Position numbers and translations under genes: made by a program
Shown: positions 6,696 to 9,451 of the stretch, one piece after another
Layout: each line of letters begins with the position of its first letter
Numbering within the stretch: position 1 is the first letter of the stretch
Assembly (NCBI GenBank): GCA_015494385.1
Contig: WGBJ01000359.1
Span: 1 to 9,451, forward strand
Direction: 5' to 3'
DNA from: Marinosulfonomonas sp.
GTDB taxonomy: Bacteria; Pseudomonadota; Alphaproteobacteria; Rhodobacterales; Rhodobacteraceae
DNA: 9,451 bases
Notes under the pieces: model-generated
The model's database searches: none
The model's input: only the letters and a program-made list of their open reading frames with translations
What the model was told of the DNA's origin: nothing

Positions 6696-8002
6696 GCGCG
6701 GTTAACAACAAGGGCTGGTCCCCGCGAACTCCGCTGATTATCGGTTTTCTGGCCCTGTTGCTGCTGGTCGGCGGTTTCGGAACCTGGGCAGTGATGGCCA
6801 ATATATCCGGCGCGGTTGTGGCCAGTGGCCAGATCGAGGTGGACCAGAACCGGCAGGTGGTGCAGCACCCCGATGGCGGCGTGATTGCTTCAATCGAGGT
6901 GCAGGAGGGGGATCTGGTCGAAAAGGGCGATGTCCTGATCCGGCTGGACCCGACCAACCTGATATCCGAACTTGTGGTGGTTGAAGGGCAGTTGTTTGAA
7001 CTGATGGCGCGCCGTGGCCGGCTTGAGGCCGAGCGGGACGGGGCCGAGGTGATCACGTTTGACCCCGAACTGGTCAAGGCGGCGGAAACGTCAGTGGATG
7101 CGAAGAAACTGATGCAGGGCCAGCAACGTCTGTTCGAGGCACGACAGGATTCGACCGTGCAGGAAATTGCGCAAATGCAAAAACAGCGTAGCCAGATTTC
7201 CGACCAGATAAAGGGGATTGTGGCGCAACAGGAGGCATTGGAAACCCAGCTTGAACTGATCAACGAAGAACTGGGAAACCAGCAAACCCTGCTTGATCGT
7301 GGCTTGGCGCAGGCGTCACGGGTATTGAGCCTGCAACGCGAGGATGCGCGTTTGCGCGGCACGATGGGTGAATTGACCGCGACCAAAGCGCAGGCCGAGG
7401 GGCGGATTACCGAAATTGATATCGGGATATTGAAGTACGGCACCAAGCGGCGGGAAGAGGCGATTACCCGTCTGCGGGATTTGCAGTTTCGCGAATTGGA
7501 ACTGACGGAAAAACGAAGTGCCCTGAAAGAACGCCTGTCACGTCTGGATATTCGCGCGCCGCTGGCGGGGGTGGTCTATGGCATGCAGTTTTTTGCGCCG
7601 CGGTCTGTTATCCGCCCGGCTGAACCGGTTTTGTATCTGGTGCCGCAGGATCGTCCGCTGGTGATTGCTGCCAGAGTTAAAAACATCAACATTGATCAGG
7701 TCTTTGTCGGCCAAGAGGTGGTTTTGCGTTTTCCCGCCTTTGATTCCCGCACCACGCCGGAATTGATCGGGAAGGTGGTAAAGGTTTCTGCCGATGCGTT
7801 CACGGACGAACGCACCGGCATCAGCTATTACCGCTCTGAAATCATGCTGCTGGACGGGGAAACGAAAAAGCTGCCCGAAGGGGCTGTGCTGATTCCGGGC
7901 ATGCCGGTGCAGGCGTTTATCCGCACCAATGATCGCACCCCGCTGGCCTATCTGGTGAAACCCTTTACCGATTATTTTGCCAAAGCATTTCGCGAAGGGT
8001 GA
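6692..8002 (+). CDS. Type I secretion membrane-fusion adaptor (HlyD/PrtE family)
   Basis: This periplasmic adaptor joins the ABC transporter to an outer-membrane TolC-type channel. The 436-residue protein has a short cytoplasmic N-terminus, one membrane segment (about 14-36) and a first lipoyl-like half-motif around 58-90 ([19 protein letters not shown]). A long Glu/Gln-rich coiled coil (about 90-290) follows. A second lipoyl half begins at RAPLAGVV (288-295), then comes a beta-barrel region. The C-terminus, with GMPVQAFI (403-410) and [12 protein letters not shown] (418-429), is characteristic of the HlyD/PrtE type I secretion group rather than of RND-pump adaptors. AAGGGG (6678-6683) lies 8 bp before the ATG, inside the end of the transporter gene. 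The downstream gap to the RidA gene is 70 bp with no clear terminator. Confidence 0.93.
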   Translation: MSAVNNKGWSPRTPLIIGFLALLLLVGGFGTWAVMANISGAVVASGQIEVDQNRQVVQHPDGGVIASIEVQEGDLVEKGDVLIRLDPTNLISELVVVEGQLFELMARRGRLEAERDGAEVITFDPELVKAAETSVDAKKLMQGQQRLFEARQDSTVQEIAQMQKQRSQISDQIKGIVAQQEALETQLELINEELGNQQTLLDRGLAQASRVLSLQREDARLRGTMGELTATKAQAEGRITEIDIGILKYGTKRREEAITRLRDLQFRELELTEKRSALKERLSRLDIRAPLAGVVYGMQFFAPRSVIRPAEPVLYLVPQDRPLVIAARVKNINIDQVFVGQEVVLRFPAFDSRTTPELIGKVVKVSADAFTDERTGISYYRSEIMLLDGETKKLPEGAVLIPGMPVQAFIRTNDRTPLAYLVKPFTDYFAKAFREG

Positions 8003-8072
8003 TCTTTTCGGTTTTCCTGCGCCGCAATCGCGGTTAGCGTCGGGTCGAATTCTGATCCAACGGAGAAACCAG

Positions 8073-8537
8073 ATGAGCAATGATTACGAAGCCCGCCTGC
8101 AAGAGCTGGGCGTTACCCTGCCTGATGCCCCCGCGCCTGCGGCGAATTATGTGCCATATGTGATTGTCGGGGATCTGGTGTTTGTTTCAGGTCAGATATC
8201 CAACGGGCTGGACGGGCTGATTTTGGGCAAGCTGGGCGATGACATGGATGTCGAAACCGGTGCCGCCGCCGCGAAAACCTGTGCGCTGGGCCTTGTGGCG
8301 CAGCTAAAGGCCGCCTGTGGTGGTGATCTGTCCCGGCTGGTGCGGGTTGTGAAGCTGGGCGGGTTTGTAAACTCGACCCCTGATTTTACCCAGCAGCCAC
8401 AAGTGGTGAATGGCGCTTCGGATTTTCTGGTTGAACTGTTCGGGGATGCCGGCCGCCATGCGCGGGCCGCAGTAAGTGCTCCGGCTTTGCCGCTGGGGGT
8501 TGCGGTTGAAATCGAAGGTATTTTCCAGATCAAATGA
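8073..8537 (+). CDS. RidA/YjgF-family protein (long subgroup)
   Basis: RidA-family proteins hydrolyse reactive enamine/imine intermediates released by PLP enzymes, or act on related small molecules; they are cytoplasmic trimers. From the ATG at 8073 the product has 154 residues, longer than the roughly 130 of classical RidA. This fits the subgroup with an N-terminal extension (YEARLQELGVTLPDAPAPAANYVP) and is often annotated 'endoribonuclease L-PSP/chorismate mutase-like'. By alignment with E. coli RidA, Arg131 matches the carboxylate-binding Arg105 and Glu146 matches Glu120, so imine deaminase activity is possible but unproven. GGAGA (8062-8066) at 6 bp fixes this start; a longer open frame from 7977 overlaps the adaptor gene and is not used. 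The stop overlaps the next gene in ATGA. Confidence 0.88.
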   Translation: MSNDYEARLQELGVTLPDAPAPAANYVPYVIVGDLVFVSGQISNGLDGLILGKLGDDMDVETGAAAAKTCALGLVAQLKAACGGDLSRLVRVVKLGGFVNSTPDFTQQPQVVNGASDFLVELFGDAGRHARAAVSAPALPLGVAVEIEGIFQIK

Positions 8538-9304
8538 CAACGCTTTCCGACAGCTTTTTCCGGCGGCCACTGGCGCATCGCGGGTACCATGACGTTTCTG
8601 CGGGGATTCTCGAAAATTCCCGCAAGGCATTTCAGGCGGCGATTGAGGCCGGTTACGGCATTGAACTGGACGTGCAACTGTCCAAAGACGGTCATGCCAT
8701 GGTGTTCCATGATTATGAAATGTCCCGCCTGACGGACGCGCGCGGTGCAATCCGTACCTTCAGCCGTGATGAACTAAGGGAAATCCGGTTGAAGGGTATG
8801 GATGAAACCGTTCCCGCATTGCCGGAAGTCCTGTCATTGGTTGACGGTCGCACACCGCTTTTGATTGAAATCAAGGATCAGGACGGGGCGATGGGACCGG
8901 ACGTAGGCCCATTGGAACAATCCGTGGCCGACGCATTGAATGCCTATACCGGCTCCGTTGCAGTGATGGCTTTCAACCCCTATTCGGTTGCCGCATTTGC
9001 CGATGCATCGCCGCAAACCCCGCGCGGGATCGTCAGCTGTTCTTTTCCGGCCGAGCATTGGCCGCTGCTGAACGAAGAAACCCGTGCCCGTTTACGCGGC
9101 ATTCCCGATTACGATCGGATCGGGGCCTGTTTTATCAGTCACCGCCACGATGATCTGCAAAATCCGCGGGTGGCGGAACTGAAAGCGAAGGGGGCTCATG
9201 TCAACTGCTGGACTGTCCGAAGCCCGCAAGCCGAAATCGAGGCCCGCAAGATTGCCGATATGATAACTTTTGAAGGATATACTGCCTTAACTCCGGTGGA
9301 TTAA
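8534..9304 (+). CDS. Glycerophosphodiester phosphodiesterase (cytoplasmic, UgpQ-like)
   Basis: GDPD enzymes hydrolyse deacylated phospholipids (glycerophosphodiesters) to glycerol-3-phosphate and an alcohol, using a metal. The 256-residue protein shows the family pattern in order: AHRG (14-17, His15 and Arg16), ILENSRKAF (Glu27, Asn28), IELDVQLSKDG (Glu44, Asp46), VFHD (His59), LLIEIKD (Glu112) and NCWTV (224-228). These are the two catalytic histidines and the metal-binding acids, so it should be active. There is no signal peptide or membrane segment, which suggests a cytoplasmic UgpQ-like role rather than a periplasmic GlpQ-like one. Its ATG overlaps the RidA stop, with only a weak GAAGG (8514-8518) as ribosome site, implying translational coupling. 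No ugp or glp transporter gene is near. Confidence 0.9.
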   Translation: MTTLSDSFFRRPLAHRGYHDVSAGILENSRKAFQAAIEAGYGIELDVQLSKDGHAMVFHDYEMSRLTDARGAIRTFSRDELREIRLKGMDETVPALPEVLSLVDGRTPLLIEIKDQDGAMGPDVGPLEQSVADALNAYTGSVAVMAFNPYSVAAFADASPQTPRGIVSCSFPAEHWPLLNEETRARLRGIPDYDRIGACFISHRHDDLQNPRVAELKAKGAHVNCWTVRSPQAEIEARKIADMITFEGYTALTPVD

Positions 9305-9312
9305 CCAATTGA

Positions 9313-9332
9313 AAAGAATCAGAAAGAATCAG
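9313..9332. repeat. Tandem direct repeat, two copies of a 10-bp unit
   Basis: AAAGAATCAG occurs twice head to tail without mismatch (9313-9322 and 9323-9332). A partial relative, AAATCAG, lies close downstream, beyond the hairpin. It begins 9 bp after the GDPD stop. Two copies of a short AT-rich unit can arise by replication slippage; no function is evident. Confidence 0.6.
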
Positions 9333-9451
9333 GTGGCTGCAAAGCCGCCAAAATCAGCGGGTAGAAGTTTGGCGTGCCTGAATTCGGTTAGATGACCGAC
9401 GATTGTGGTAAAGGCGGCACAGGTAAAACCTGCTTGAATTGCAATCAAATC
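9329..9451 (-). CDS. Possible C-terminal end of a leftward gene (partial, unrecognised)
   Basis: On the minus strand, one frame is open from the right edge for 40 codons to a TGA at 9331-9329. The product ends in LLPADFGGFAAT and contains a moderately hydrophobic stretch (AGFTCAAFTTIVG). A tail-to-tail gap of 24 bp after the GDPD gene would match the tight packing seen at slt/mlaC. Against it, another minus-strand frame is open for 31 codons, third-position GC is only about 42% (17 of 40 codons), which looks low next to the neighbouring genes, and no family is recognised. It may equally be non-coding; bases 9305-9451 otherwise hold only the repeat and hairpin. Confidence 0.25.
   Translation of the reverse strand, partial: DLIAIQAGFTCAAFTTIVGHLTEFRHAKLLPADFGGFAAT
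9332..9349. terminator. Hairpin downstream of the secretion operon, possible terminator
   Basis: GGTGGCT (9332-9338) pairs with AGCCGCC (9343-9349), with one G-T wobble, closing a GCAA tetraloop of the stable GNRA type. It lies 28 bp after the GDPD stop. On the plus strand it is followed by AAAATC rather than a T-run, and on the minus strand by a mixed T-rich stretch, so it is not a textbook intrinsic terminator for either direction. Confidence 0.35.

Noticed and set aside
6643..7446. A 267-codon minus-strand open frame opposite the adaptor gene
   Set aside because: Ser/Cys/Arg-rich antisense shadow of the coiled-coil region; the plus-strand HlyD-family protein explains this DNA.
8027..8040. 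Small CCGC/GCGG hairpin between the adaptor and RidA genes
   Set aside because: Only a 4-bp core stem plus a wobble pair, with no T-run; too weak to call a terminator or to break the operon.
7977..8072. Longer RidA open frame starting inside the adaptor gene
   Set aside because: A well-spaced GGAGA precedes the ATG at 8073, where the family-like sequence begins; the extension is out-of-frame adaptor coding sequence and the gap after it.
9392..9451. Plus-strand ATG followed by a KGGTGKT string resembling a ParA-type Walker A motif
   Set aside because: The ATG has no ribosome site, the motif comes only a few residues after the start without the beta-strand that must precede a P-loop, and it is not followed by the usual Thr/Ser-rich helix start. 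Chance resemblance is more likely, though the frame stays open to the edge.

Overview
The window looks like an ordinary, gene-dense chromosomal segment of an alphaproteobacterium, most likely Rhodobacterales (roseobacter-type). The base composition is fairly GC-rich, the genes are packed in short operons, and the protein families (DapA next to a Slt-type transglycosylase, an MlaA/MlaC pair, a PrtD/PrtE-type secretion pair, RidA and a glycerophosphodiesterase) are typical of that group. The assignment rests on protein style and gene order only; no rRNA or marker phylogeny is available here.

Layout. Bases 1-1297 hold a leftward pair: dapA (lysine/diaminopimelate synthesis), followed 3 bp later by a P-loop kinase-like gene that runs off the left edge. 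A divergent regulatory gap (1298-1475) separates them from a rightward, secreted soluble lytic transglycosylase (1476-3419). This meets, tail to tail with an 11-bp gap, a leftward mlaA-mlaC pair (4784 to 3431) for outer-membrane phospholipid transport. A second divergent gap (4785-4958) precedes a rightward set that reads like one operon: a type I secretion ABC transporter (4959-6695), its HlyD-family adaptor (6692-8002), a RidA-family protein (8073-8537) and a glycerophosphodiester phosphodiesterase (8534-9304). ATGA start/stop overlaps join the first two genes and the last two. The last 147 bases hold a tandem 10-bp repeat, a hairpin and perhaps the end of a leftward gene entering from the right.

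How the genes fit. The left half is envelope-themed: DapA supplies diaminopimelate for peptidoglycan, Slt cleaves peptidoglycan, and MlaA/MlaC handle outer-membrane phospholipids. The right half builds the inner-membrane and periplasmic parts of a type I exporter, with no outer-membrane channel and no recognisable substrate in the window. It then adds two cytoplasmic housekeeping-type enzymes whose link to secretion is unclear.

I found no mobile element, CRISPR array, RNA gene or clearly novel system. The points most worth a second look are the incomplete exporter and its downstream RidA-GDPD pair, the competing inverted repeats before slt, the start-site corrections for mlaA and mlaC, and the unresolved right end.
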